A stretch of DNA of 27,090 bases, taken from assembly GCA_016937035.1 (NCBI GenBank), contig JAFGWS010000147.1, positions 1-27,090 on the forward strand. Reading direction: 5' to 3'. The notes under the pieces are model-generated. The model made no database searches. It was not told the origin of the DNA and saw only the letters and a list, made by a program, of their open reading frames with translations. This DNA is from Pontiellaceae bacterium (GTDB taxonomy: Bacteria > Verrucomicrobiota > Kiritimatiellia > Kiritimatiellales > Pontiellaceae). Positions 1 through 6,989 of the stretch are shown one piece after another (the stretch's first letter is position 1; every line of letters begins with the position of its first letter). The translations under genes were made by a program, and so were the position numbers.

Positions 1-98
1 AAGACAGGCCTCCGGATGACGGAATCTGGGAAACCCCGTCAGGGTCGGAAGGCAGCAGCGGTAACCCATGTATTACGGGTGTTCGGAATCGCCTGTCG
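1..98 (+). ncRNA. ffs: Bacterial small signal recognition particle RNA (4.5S-like)
   Basis: This is the RNA scaffold of the signal recognition particle, which binds Ffh and targets nascent membrane proteins to the translocon. The hallmark domain IV tip is present: GTCAGG, then a GTC-GGAA-GGC tetraloop hairpin (GGAA at 47-50), then AGCAGC. The ends pair. Bases 3-9 (GACAGGC) match 91-97 exactly, and 11-16 pair with 82-87 with one G-U. Bases 27-30 (TGGG) pair with 65-68 (CCCA). The length is that of the short Alu-less form. The gene sits 52 bases before dnaX, the same neighbour as scr in Bacillus. The exact 5' end may lie just outside the window. No T-rich terminator follows, so it may be processed from a transcript that continues into dnaX. 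Confidence 0.93.
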
Positions 99-150
99 GA
101 GCGTTGCCGGGAATCCTTTCGGTTGCTTGCCGAACGGAAAACGGAGCAAT

Positions 151-1788
151 ATGGCCTACGAAGTACTAGCACGAAAATGGCGCCCGCAACAATTCTCGGA
201 TGTGGTCGGGCAGGAGCACGTCACCAAGACGCTGACCAATGCCATCGAAACCGACCGCGTGGCCCACGCTTATATCTTTGTGGGCTCGCGCGGAACCGGG
301 AAAACGACCTCAGCCCGGATTCTAGCCAAAGCGCTCAATTGCATGAAAGGCCCAACGCCTACTCCGTGCGACCAATGCGACTCCTGCCGAGAGATCGTCG
401 CCGGAAACAGCATGGATGTGATTGAGATCGACGGAGCGTCAAACAACGGGGTGGAGCAGGTGCGCGAGCTGCGCGACAATGCCCGCTACTCGCCTGCGCG
501 GGGCCCCTATAAAATCTATATTATCGACGAAGTGCACATGCTTTCCACCGCCGCGTTTAATGCGCTGCTCAAAACACTGGAAGAGCCGCCGCCGCACGTT
601 AAATTTATCTTTGCAACAACCGATGTACACAAGGTGCTCCCGACCATTCTTTCGCGTTGCCAACGCTTTGATCTGCGGCGCATCTCGGTGCAGGATATTG
701 TTGATCGCCTGCGCAAAGGCTGTGCGGAGGAAAATATCACGATTTCAGAAGACGCCCTGCTGGCCATTGCCCGCGGGGCCGAAGGCGGCCTGCGCGATGC
801 GGAATCGGCGCTCGACCAGATTATTTCCTTCCGAGGAAAAGAGATTGAAGAAGAAGACGTTCTCTCTGTTTTCGGTTTGGTATCGCGCTCGGTGTTGGAG
901 GGGCTGACCCTCGCCGTTCTTCAGTCCGACGTTCCAAAAATCATTAAAATTGTTGCCACGATGGACCAGTCGGGTAAAGATTTGCAGCGTGTAATCATGG
1001 AACTGCTCGAAAGTTTTCGTAATCTGCTGGTTGTGCTCTACGCAGGTAAAGGGGTTTCTGCGCTTGAACTGCCGGAGGCGCAATTACAGTTTTATCAAAT
1101 GCAGGCACCCCATACGGAAGCCGGGCGTATCCTGCGTATTATCGATGCGCTGATCGAAACCGATGCCCGCATGCGCTATGCCCTCTCAAAAAGAACGCTC
1201 CTCGAAACCGGACTGATCCGCTGCTCCCGCGCGGCAGAAACCGCGACGCTGAATGAACTGCTCAAACAGGTTAACGAGCTAAAAAAAAACGTTAAATCCG
1301 GCGCGGCACTGAGCCCCACAGCTGCAAAACCCGCCGCTTCGCCCAACGTCGTCGATCAAAAAAAAAAGAGTGACGACACCGACGAGCTGGAAATTCTCCT
1401 AACGAACTGGCATACGATTATTGATCATGTGGGAAAAGCCGATGCGCTGTCGCTCCGATATTTCCTCGACACCGCACCGCTACAGGTCAACGCAGAACAG
1501 ATTGTGGTAGGCTATGATCCCGAATTCAAAGGTAATCTCGAACGACTGGAAGATCCCCGGGCCAAACTGGCGCTGGCGCGTGCCATTAATCGATTTCTCA
1601 ACCGCATGCTCGCGATCACTTTTGAGCCGCTCAAACCAGACGATCGCCGCCCGCTCCCAAGCGATCACCCCACCGAAAAGGAAGAAAAGAAAAAGGATTT
1701 AACCGGATTGGCAAAATGGTACGAACACCCCGCCGTGAAAATGGTCGTGGAAACCTTTAACGGGGAAATTGAAGACGTGAGAGAGTAA
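151..1788 (+). CDS. dnaX: DNA polymerase III subunit tau/gamma (clamp loader)
   Basis: This is the ATPase motor subunit of the replicative clamp loader, which loads the beta clamp and, as tau, tethers the polymerase core. The chosen ATG gives 545 residues starting MAYEVLARKWRPQQF, the usual DnaX start, with GGAG at 143-146 as ribosome site. An upstream in-frame start at 16 would read through the SRP RNA and is rejected. Visible motifs are Walker A GSRGTGKTT (45-53, K51), the zinc cysteines C64, C73, C76 and C79, Walker B IIDEVH (D126, E127), sensor 1 FATT (155-158) and the SRC arginine finger R169. After about residue 380 the sequence becomes a Lys/Ala/Pro linker and a divergent tau-like tail. 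Two poly-A runs in the linker could give a shorter gamma form (see separate entries). Confidence 0.96.
   Translation: MAYEVLARKWRPQQFSDVVGQEHVTKTLTNAIETDRVAHAYIFVGSRGTGKTTSARILAKALNCMKGPTPTPCDQCDSCREIVAGNSMDVIEIDGASNNGVEQVRELRDNARYSPARGPYKIYIIDEVHMLSTAAFNALLKTLEEPPPHVKFIFATTDVHKVLPTILSRCQRFDLRRISVQDIVDRLRKGCAEENITISEDALLAIARGAEGGLRDAESALDQIISFRGKEIEEEDVLSVFGLVSRSVLEGLTLAVLQSDVPKIIKIVATMDQSGKDLQRVIMELLESFRNLLVVLYAGKGVSALELPEAQLQFYQMQAPHTEAGRILRIIDALIETDARMRYALSKRTLLETGLIRCSRAAETATLNELLKQVNELKKNVKSGAALSPTAAKPAASPNVVDQKKKSDDTDELEILLTNWHTIIDHVGKADALSLRYFLDTAPLQVNAEQIVVGYDPEFKGNLERLEDPRAKLALARAINRFLNRMLAITFEPLKPDDRRPLPSDHPTEKEEKKKDLTGLAKWYEHPAVKMVVETFNGEIEDVRE
1281..1295 (+). other. Candidate slippery site 1 in dnaX (A9 run)
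   Basis: Nine consecutive A bases (1281-1289) lie in frame as CTA AAA AAA AAC. A shift to the -1 frame here reads CGT and then a TAA stop at 1293-1295, giving a product of about 381 residues that ends just after the ATPase and oligomerisation domains. This could act by ribosomal -1 slippage or by RNA polymerase stuttering. In Thermus dnaX an A9 run is known to act by transcriptional slippage. No stimulatory structure is obvious. Confidence 0.45.
1358..1373 (+). other. Programmed -1 frameshift site in dnaX (tau/gamma switch)
   Basis: Ten A bases (1358-1367) followed by GAGTGA are phased as CAA AAA AAA AAG AGT GAC, so an A AAA AAG heptamer sits in the correct register. After a -1 slip the next codons are GAG and TGA (1371-1373), producing a 407-residue gamma-like protein ending Lys-Lys-Glu. 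The same A AAA AAG AGT GA core, with the same Glu-stop ending, is the established E. coli dnaX frameshift signal. I do not see a clear downstream stem-loop or a good upstream Shine-Dalgarno stimulator. The longer A run could also allow transcriptional slippage. Confidence 0.72.
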
Positions 1789-1794
1789 CGCAGC

Positions 1795-1829
1795 TTACGT
1801 ATTACGCATTACGTATTGCGTATTTCGTA
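1795..1829 (+). repeat. Five tandem 7-bp repeats, consensus TTACGTA
   Basis: The dnaX-ebfC gap holds five head-to-tail heptamers: TTACGTA, TTACGCA, TTACGTA, TTGCGTA and TTTCGTA. They end 14 bases before the ebfC ribosome site. The array is AT-rich compared with its flanks. Its function is unknown. It may belong to a dispersed intergenic repeat family. Confidence 0.8.
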
Positions 1830-1860
1830 TAAGGATTAACAACAGAAGGATTGAACTACG

Positions 1861-2181
1861 ATGAACATGATGAAAATGATGAAGCAGGCTGCCGACATCC
1901 AGAAAAACATGAAAAAGAAGCAGGACGAACTCGCCCAAACCGAAGTTCAGTTTAGTGCCGGCGGCGGCATGGTTACCGCCACTGCCACCTGCGACATGAA
2001 GATTACCCGCATCAAAATCAACCCCGATGCGGTGGATCCGGACGATGTGGAAATGCTTGAGGATCTCGTATTCGCAGCCGTTGACGGAGCACTCAGCTCT
2101 GCACAGGAGACGATGGCCAAAGAAATGGGCAAACTGACACAGGGCATGGGCCTCCCCGGCGGAATGGGACTGCCCTTTTAA
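1861..2181 (+). CDS. ebfC: YbaB/EbfC family nucleoid-associated protein
   Basis: This is a small DNA-binding protein of the YbaB/EbfC family. Members dimerise, bind DNA and decorate the nucleoid. The 106 residues fit the family length. The N-terminal MNMMKMMKQAADIQKNMKKK is a typical amphipathic helix, followed by the conserved VQFSAGGGMVTATATCD strand region and IKINPDAVDPDDVEMLEDLV. The C-terminus ends in a Gly/Met-rich tail (GMGLPGGMGLPF), also usual for the family. An AGAAGGA ribosome site lies at 1844-1850. It lies between dnaX and recR, as in many bacteria, and probably shares their transcript. Its exact role beside recombination and replication genes is not settled in the literature I know. 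Confidence 0.95.
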   Translation: MNMMKMMKQAADIQKNMKKKQDELAQTEVQFSAGGGMVTATATCDMKITRIKINPDAVDPDDVEMLEDLVFAAVDGALSSAQETMAKEMGKLTQGMGLPGGMGLPF

Positions 2182-2188
2182 AGGAAAT

Positions 2189-2215
2189 TTCGAAGCACGA
2201 ATTTCGAAATTCGAA
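2189..2215 (+). repeat. TTCGAA-rich palindromic intergenic repeat
   Basis: The 50-base gap between ebfC and recR contains TTCGAA three times (2189-2194, 2203-2208, 2210-2215) and a perfect 16-base palindrome CGAATTTCGAAATTCG at 2198-2213. It lies just before the recR ribosome site (CAGGA, 2218-2222). It could fold in RNA or bind a dimeric protein, but no role is shown. Confidence 0.7.
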
Positions 2216-2231
2216 CTCAGGATTTCAACTC

Positions 2232-2840
2232 ATGCAGCATTTGATCCCCCTTGACACGCTGACAGCAGCACTCAGCCGCCTGCCCGGCATCGGCAGGCGC
2301 ACGGCAGAACGTATGGCGATGGCGTTGGTGCAGGATCAAAAGGGCCTTATGCGTATTCTCGCGAACGCTCTACTGGAAGCCGATGAAAACATTGTCACCT
2401 GCGAGCAGTGCGGAAGTATTACGCTGACGACAAAAAATCCTTGCGATCTTTGCACCCGCCCCCGTCGAGAGGCCCAAATGCTCTGCGTCGTCGAATCCCC
2501 GGCGGATATCATTAAAATCGAAGAATCCGGCGGATTTCACGGGCGTTATCACGCGCTGATGGGTCGTCTGTCGCCGATGAACGGCGTCGGTGCCGCCGAT
2601 CTGCGCGTCGATAAACTGCTCCAACGCATTGCCGATGAAAACATCGCCGAGGTCATCATCACCCTCGGCACCGATGTTGAAAGCGACGCCACTGCCGTCT
2701 ATCTCCGGGAAATTCTCTCCACACGCAGCGTAAAAGTATCCCGCATTGCCTTTGGTTTACCGGCAGGAAGTGCGGTTGAATACACCGATGCCGCCACGCT
2801 CGCGCGCGCCATTAAGGGCCGCCGGATAATCGATGAGTGA
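2232..2840 (+). CDS. recR: Recombination mediator protein RecR
   Basis: RecR acts with RecF/RecO to load RecA on gapped DNA and is a ring-forming DNA clamp. The 202 residues match the family. In order there is a helix-hairpin-helix (LSRLPGIGRRTAERMA, residues 15-29), a four-cysteine zinc finger (C57, C60, C71, C74), and a Toprim domain starting at MLCVVESPADIIKIE with the conserved Glu88, then a C-terminal Walker-B-like region and tail. It is the last gene of the dnaX-ebfC-recR cluster. Only three bases separate its stop from the stop of the convergent gene downstream, so there is no room for a dedicated terminator between them. Confidence 0.97.
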   Translation: MQHLIPLDTLTAALSRLPGIGRRTAERMAMALVQDQKGLMRILANALLEADENIVTCEQCGSITLTTKNPCDLCTRPRREAQMLCVVESPADIIKIEESGGFHGRYHALMGRLSPMNGVGAADLRVDKLLQRIADENIAEVIITLGTDVESDATAVYLREILSTRSVKVSRIAFGLPAGSAVEYTDAATLARAIKGRRIIDE

Positions 2841-2843
2841 GAA

Positions 2844-3668
2844 TTACTGCGAAGAAACGGACTGAACGGAGGTCTGGGGTTTCTTCGTCGGCGTTGTATC
2901 CACATTCAATCCAACGGGATGAGATTGAGAAACCCATTTCCAGAAACTATCATCCGAACTCCTGAAATCGCGCACGCAAACCTCTCCATTAGGAAGCTTG
3001 ACCGTAAGACGGACCCATACTCCACGCACCTTAAACTCGGCCCGACTATCGACAATCCCAAAAGATGTTCCCCTCCCCTGTTCGCGGTACAGCTTGATTA
3101 CATCGGTCTTCAGACTGCTCTTCCCGGATGAGGCAATCCCCTCAATAGGATTTTTCCCATACAAAACACCCTCGGAATAAACGATATTCCCCTCTTTCTC
3201 GCGTGTCCCCTGTCGATAAAAAACGCAGTATTCCAACGTCATATTCGTAAAACCGTATGAAGTGGTATTTTCCAAAGAGAGCTCATAATGAATATCCCAA
3301 AGGGTTTTCATCGTCCCCTTTTCGTTGTCAATCATTTCGCTTCTCTCGCTGTTCATCGTAGGAACAACGTTGATTCCGCTCATGAAACTGTTCCGCATTC
3401 CCCACTCACGGATATATTTTTGATCCTCGCCGGAAAAGACAGAAAGTTTCGCCTCTCCCGTTTTCCCGTCCAGCCGTCGGATGGAAACTATGTCCTTTTT
3501 GTCGTCATAGGCCGTAACAAACCCTCTGAATGAATTTCCATCCCGATCACTAAATCGGTGCAGTTTTTCTGAAGCCTTCTCTTCTGAATAAACCGATTGC
3601 CCCCCTAGTAAGGTGAAAACAACCGTCGAGGCCATCACTGTTTTAATTATCCATCCCACTGCATTCAT
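2844..3668 (-). CDS. Secreted protein with SLA1-homology (SHD1)-like domain
   Basis: The 274-residue protein begins with a signal peptide or N-terminal anchor (MNAVGWIIKTVMASTVVFTLLGG, with likely cleavage after VYS or nearby). Residues about 37-90 (HRFSDRDGNSFRGFVTAYDD through GEDQKYIREW) look like an SHD1 repeat: a small beta fold with the W/F-dG-F-G...V.l.r.dGk...l..ls.eDq.yi pattern, common in exported proteins of Planctomycetes and Verrucomicrobia. The remaining about 180 residues, including NTTSYGFTNMTLEYCVFYRQ, look like a beta-sandwich I cannot name. AGGAG lies 9 bases before the ATG. The gene is convergent with recR. Its function is unknown, and the domain call is by pattern memory. 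Confidence 0.72.
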   Translation of the reverse strand: MNAVGWIIKTVMASTVVFTLLGGQSVYSEEKASEKLHRFSDRDGNSFRGFVTAYDDKKDIVSIRRLDGKTGEAKLSVFSGEDQKYIREWGMRNSFMSGINVVPTMNSERSEMIDNEKGTMKTLWDIHYELSLENTTSYGFTNMTLEYCVFYRQGTREKEGNIVYSEGVLYGKNPIEGIASSGKSSLKTDVIKLYREQGRGTSFGIVDSRAEFKVRGVWVRLTVKLPNGEVCVRDFRSSDDSFWKWVSQSHPVGLNVDTTPTKKPQTSVQSVSSQ

Positions 3669-4063
3669 TCAAAAAGTCTCCTGCCTTGTCTCCTGTTTTG
3701 CCTTCTGCAAAAGGAAAACGGACGGTGCCACAACGATCGTGCAGAATAAAGCGAAAGTATTGCCGAACAATCCTGACTGCAGCATAATCCGACTGATCCC
3801 CTGTAGACCTTCCGGCAGATATGAGCGTTCAGATTGGAGACTTCATTTATGACCTCAGATCAACAACTTCGGCAAAGGATGAAGCAATACCTTTTCTGTA
3901 ATTTCGGAATGTGGACCGTTCATCCTGAACAGCTGCACCTATTAGCACATTTCCCGCGCTATGTGCTATTACATCAACTGGCCCAGAATAAAAGTCATAG
4001 CCGAAAGGGCAAATCGAACGATTGGGTACGAAAAACGGGCTGGGGGAAACAGGTTGATTCTTT
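3669..4063. other. 395-base region without a confident gene
   Basis: This stretch lies between two minus-strand genes. It contains a weak plus-strand ORF (separate entry), a purine-rich ribosome site for the SHD1-like gene at its left edge, and no convincing promoter, terminator or RNA gene. Translation of all frames gave no family I recognise. It must contain the upstream signals of the SHD1-like gene if that gene is not read from 4741. Confidence 0.5.
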
Positions 4064-4082
4064 TTACATTTCGAACCAGTGA
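3849..4082 (+). CDS. Possible small protein of unknown function
   Basis: An ATG at 3849 preceded by GGAG (3836-3839, 9-base spacing) opens a 77-residue frame beginning MTSDQQLRQRMKQYLF. It contains a segment HPEQLHLLAHFPRYVLLHQL that looks protein-like, then a basic tail. It runs toward the minus-strand membrane-fusion-like gene and overlaps its last 19 bases. I recognise no family, and the composition does not separate it clearly from chance. It could be a fragment of a decayed gene. An in-frame TTG at 3834 would add five residues. Confidence 0.25.
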   Translation: MTSDQQLRQRMKQYLFCNFGMWTVHPEQLHLLAHFPRYVLLHQLAQNKSHSRKGKSNDWVRKTGWGKQVDSFYISNQ

Positions 4083-4741
4083 TTGAGCACGGAATGATTT
4101 GCAACCACGGCCACCGCCTCTCCCGGAAACAATTCTCCATCCATTAATTCAATCGTAATACGCTCTTCGTTCGGCACACTCTCTCCGTTCGCGAGCGCGT
4201 TGGACGGAACAAATAGAACTTTCCCCTGATAGGTCTTCTTGCCGTCTTGAGCCACCACACAACAACGCTTCCCGACACAAAGATTCCGCCGATAGTCCGG
4301 CGGAACAAATGCCGTTACTCGACGCGTAGAGGGCTGCCCGATGCGGACAACGGCCTCCCCGACATCGACCGAATCGCCGACCTGACACAGCACTCCGGTC
4401 ACTACGCCAGACGCTTCGGCCCGCAACTCACATTGCTCCTCAGCGCCGGCGTTCTGAACATTCCTCTTTAATCGACCAATCACTTGGCCGACCTCAACAG
4501 AATCTCCCAGCGCAACATCCAATTTCGTTAACTCCCCCGCAGTCGTCGCCGAAACATACGAGTAAATGTACTCGGCGTTGGCCCGAAGCCTAGCGCTCCC
4601 CAATCCGCCGGGCAGCAGCAGAATTGCAGCAAGAGCTGCCCCTATAAACAAAAACCAAGGCCAGCAGCACACCATGCGCCGCATCAGAAAGCGTCGGTTA
4701 ACACGCATTCGAGGGCGCTTAAACTGTTTTTCTGAAGTCAT
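4064..4741 (-). CDS. Minimal membrane-fusion-like protein with biotinyl-lipoyl domain, no hairpin
   Basis: This 225-residue protein resembles HlyD/RND-type periplasmic adaptors. A basic N-terminus precedes one membrane segment (about 27-45, WPWFLFIGAALAAILLLPGG). Two lipoyl half-motifs follow: residues about 66-91 (TTAGELTKLDVALGDSVEVG) and about 109-136 (EASGVVTGVLCQVGDSVDVG). Then comes a beta-barrel-like part (RRVTAFVPPDYRRNLCVGKR). In normal adaptors the two halves flank a long coiled coil that reaches TolC. Here only about 15 residues join them, so a TolC-docking role is unlikely. AGGAG lies 8 bases before the ATG. It follows the Cthe_2159-like gene by 91 bases on the same strand, with a large hairpin between. 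No transporter gene is beside it. Confidence 0.7.
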   Translation of the reverse strand: MTSEKQFKRPRMRVNRRFLMRRMVCCWPWFLFIGAALAAILLLPGGLGSARLRANAEYIYSYVSATTAGELTKLDVALGDSVEVGQVIGRLKRNVQNAGAEEQCELRAEASGVVTGVLCQVGDSVDVGEAVVRIGQPSTRRVTAFVPPDYRRNLCVGKRCCVVAQDGKKTYQGKVLFVPSNALANGESVPNEERITIELMDGELFPGEAVAVVANHSVLNHWFEM

Positions 4742-4775
4742 ACCTCATTCTCCTTTCTGCAACTCCGAGAGAAGT

Positions 4776-4812
4776 AAGGGAAGGCTCCCCCCTTGCAGGG
4801 GAGCCCTCCCTT
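4776..4812 (-). terminator. Strong inverted repeat between the beta-helix and fusion-like genes
   Basis: A 14-bp stem with one mismatch (AAGGGA at 4776-4781 and GGCTCCCC at 4783-4790, against GGGGAGCC and TCCCTT at 4798-4812) surrounds a short loop. On the minus strand it lies just after the Cthe_2159-like stop, but no T tract follows. On the plus strand TTTTGTTT follows directly, the better terminator geometry, though no strong plus-strand gene points at it. It may act as an attenuator or an RNA 3'-end protector that lowers expression of the downstream fusion-like gene. Confidence 0.5.
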
Positions 4813-4832
4813 TTGTTTGGGGGGGAAGAAAA

Positions 4833-6989
4833 TTATTCGCTCTGTGTCTCCAATGTAATGATGGCGGTGGACGATGCATCGACCGTAAAGGTCTGCTTCT
4901 TTGTTCCGCCTGAAACTGTTGCTCCGGTGATAAGGCCGTTAAATTCGGTACCTCCGCTTACATCGGCCCCTTGGATAAGGGTGTAGGTATTCCCTGCAAT
5001 GAGTGTCGGCGCACTGACCAGAAGATTCATCGGTCCGCTGCCGCCGCCAAACATACCGCCCATGCCACCCATACCGCCGCCGAAGCCGCCCATGCCGCCC
5101 ATGCCGCCTGCGGGTCGTTCACCACGCGCTCCGCGCTGTGGCCGTCCACCGCCCTGCTGCGCACCGACGGGGGGCATTCCCATCCCGGGCATCATGCCGC
5201 CGAAACCCATACCGCCGCCATAGGTTCGCGGGAGACGATAAGTCAGCACATCACCCGAGGCTGAAGTAATCTGGAGAATCGTATTTTCCGTACCTTCGCC
5301 CGAGAAAATGACCGCCGCCTGCCTGCCGTTCGAGGGCGTACTGGTTGCTCCGCCGCTGCCCAGCAGGATTCCACCGTTAATGGTGAAGGGATTGCTGTCA
5401 CAATCGAATCCTTCCTCCGGCATATTGGTCCCGGAGCTGATCACAACACCGCCGTTAAACTCCAGCGGTCCATTACAATCGATGCCGTCGTTTCCGGTGC
5501 TGAAGCAGTAAATCATTCCATCATTCACCGTGATTTTGCTCACCGCGTTAAGACAGTCATCAAACGATTCAATCTCGATCGTTCCGCCATTAATCACCAT
5601 CGCGGACTTGCTTTCAATGCCCTCACCGCCATCTTTCAGCGCGATTATTTTAATTTTTCCATCATGGATAATCACATCGCCGTCAACCTTGATTGCTTTC
5701 GGGTTTTCCGCTTCGGTATTCCATCCCTGTCCACCGAGAGCAACCATATCGCCTTCCGTTGTTATAAGAACCACCGGCACTTTCTTGGCGTTTTCTGCTC
5801 CGAATGTAAGCGTCCCCTTCACAGAAATACCGGCCCCTGCGGTTCCAGTGCTGACGACACTGAGTTCGCCGGCGAGAAGCTCAAGATTTCCTTTAACCTT
5901 CATGCCGGCAGCTGCAGCCACATCGGCAACACCCTTTTCATCGGAAAAAATTTCGGTGCATCCGCCCGATGTCTTCAGCAGGCTTTTTCCTCCGGAGATC
6001 CACGCATTGCCGTCCACATCAATACATCTTCCGGCCAGTCCGCTGTGGTTGATCGTCAGGTTGCCGCCGGAGATCAGCAGATTTTTACCGCAGTTGATCG
6101 CCTTGCTGTATTTCGGATCGGTGTAAACCGGGGAAACATCGGTCACCTTTCCCAGAACAACATCTCCGGCATGGGTAATCTGGAGCGAACCGCCCTGCAG
6201 ATCTACATTGCCGTCCGTCTTCACCGCGCTTGAAGAATTCCCGCTGAGGGTAATGATCGCCGCGCCGTCTTTCATAATATAGTCCGCGCCGCATTTGATT
6301 GCACAAACATCCTCGTCAGAACTGCTGATCTCAACTTTACCGCCGCTGATTTCCACATTTTCTTTTGCATCCAACGCATCGCCGGACGCCGTAACATTCA
6401 GCGACCCGCCGGAAATCTGAATTGCCTTTTCGGCATGCAGCCCGTCTTTTGCGGCGCTGTTGATTTTGATATCGCCGGAACTTTGAACGATCGACCGCTT
6501 GGAATAAACTGCATGCTGTTTTTCTCCAACCCCGTTAATATGCAGTGCACCGCTTCCAGAAAAAGTGATATCACCATCGCTGCACAAGGCCCCCTTTGCT
6601 TTGCTTTCGTACATGGCAGCATCGGTCAGAATGTTTTTCGTTTTCTCCGCCAGATTAATCTGCGCAGGCTGTGCGGAAACCATTTCAATAACTGGACCGG
6701 TCTCATTGGCCAGATTCACTCCGTCGAGCGTAATCGAAAACGGATGCACACTTTCGAGTTCCACGGAACCGTCCACGGAATGTCCGGAAAGGACATAGTT
6801 TATGTTCTTATCGGTGGACATAATTTTTAAATGCGCTTTTTCCTGCCGCACCACAACGCCCGCCCCGGCACCGTTTTCCACCTGTGCCGACGATTCAGAA
6901 AAATGGATGACGACTTGAGGGCCTTCCTGTGCAGCTGCGGATGCCGTAATGGCTGAAACCAGGATTGCTGCAATGAGTTGACTCTTCAT
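4833..6989 (-). CDS. Secreted beta-helix carbohydrate-binding protein (Cthe_2159/DUF4353-like)
   Basis: The 718-residue protein has a clear signal peptide (MKSQLIAAILVSAITASAAA, cleaved before QEG). Nearly all of it is repeated short strands such as AIQISGGSLNVTASGDALDAK, NVEISGGKVEISSSDEDVCA and AMVINGGTIEIESFDDCLNA. This is the ISGG-x-ixi-xxxgDgi ladder of a right-handed parallel beta-helix, as in the Cthe_2159 family, whose founding member binds acidic polysaccharide and calcium. Acidic D/N turns could bind Ca2+. Residues 590-652 form a Gly/Met-rich insert (GGMGGMGGFGGGMGG) between C-terminal strands. A near-perfect Shine-Dalgarno GAAGGAGGT sits 5 bases before the ATG, suggesting high expression. 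It is transcribed divergently from a two-component system and a CotH kinase. Its substrate is unknown. Confidence 0.85.
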   Translation of the reverse strand: MKSQLIAAILVSAITASAAAQEGPQVVIHFSESSAQVENGAGAGVVVRQEKAHLKIMSTDKNINYVLSGHSVDGSVELESVHPFSITLDGVNLANETGPVIEMVSAQPAQINLAEKTKNILTDAAMYESKAKGALCSDGDITFSGSGALHINGVGEKQHAVYSKRSIVQSSGDIKINSAAKDGLHAEKAIQISGGSLNVTASGDALDAKENVEISGGKVEISSSDEDVCAIKCGADYIMKDGAAIITLSGNSSSAVKTDGNVDLQGGSLQITHAGDVVLGKVTDVSPVYTDPKYSKAINCGKNLLISGGNLTINHSGLAGRCIDVDGNAWISGGKSLLKTSGGCTEIFSDEKGVADVAAAAGMKVKGNLELLAGELSVVSTGTAGAGISVKGTLTFGAENAKKVPVVLITTEGDMVALGGQGWNTEAENPKAIKVDGDVIIHDGKIKIIALKDGGEGIESKSAMVINGGTIEIESFDDCLNAVSKITVNDGMIYCFSTGNDGIDCNGPLEFNGGVVISSGTNMPEEGFDCDSNPFTINGGILLGSGGATSTPSNGRQAAVIFSGEGTENTILQITSASGDVLTYRLPRTYGGGMGFGGMMPGMGMPPVGAQQGGGRPQRGARGERPAGGMGGMGGFGGGMGGMGGMFGGGSGPMNLLVSAPTLIAGNTYTLIQGADVSGGTEFNGLITGATVSGGTKKQTFTVDASSTAIITLETQSE
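5034..5222 (-). repeat. Gly/Met-rich low-complexity coding segment
   Basis: Codons 590-652 of the beta-helix gene encode GGM/GGF-type repeats interrupted by a basic Arg-rich stretch (RPQRGARGERPA). The DNA is a degenerate run of CCGCCCATG-like units on the plus strand. It resembles the Gly-rich segments of the nearby CotH protein. Confidence 0.8.

Noticed and set aside
16..150. N-terminal extension of DnaX by 45 residues
   Set aside because: It translates the SRP RNA, lacks DnaX-family sequence, and the ATG at 151 has a ribosome site and the standard MAYEVLARKWRP start.
3847..4140. 97-residue minus-strand frame overlapping the fusion-like gene end
   Set aside because: It overlaps a better-supported gene in another frame and has no recognisable features.
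5530..6233. Long plus-strand frames opposite the beta-helix gene
   Set aside because: Their Pro/Ser-rich translations mirror the repeat codons of the real gene; no domain or start signal is seen.
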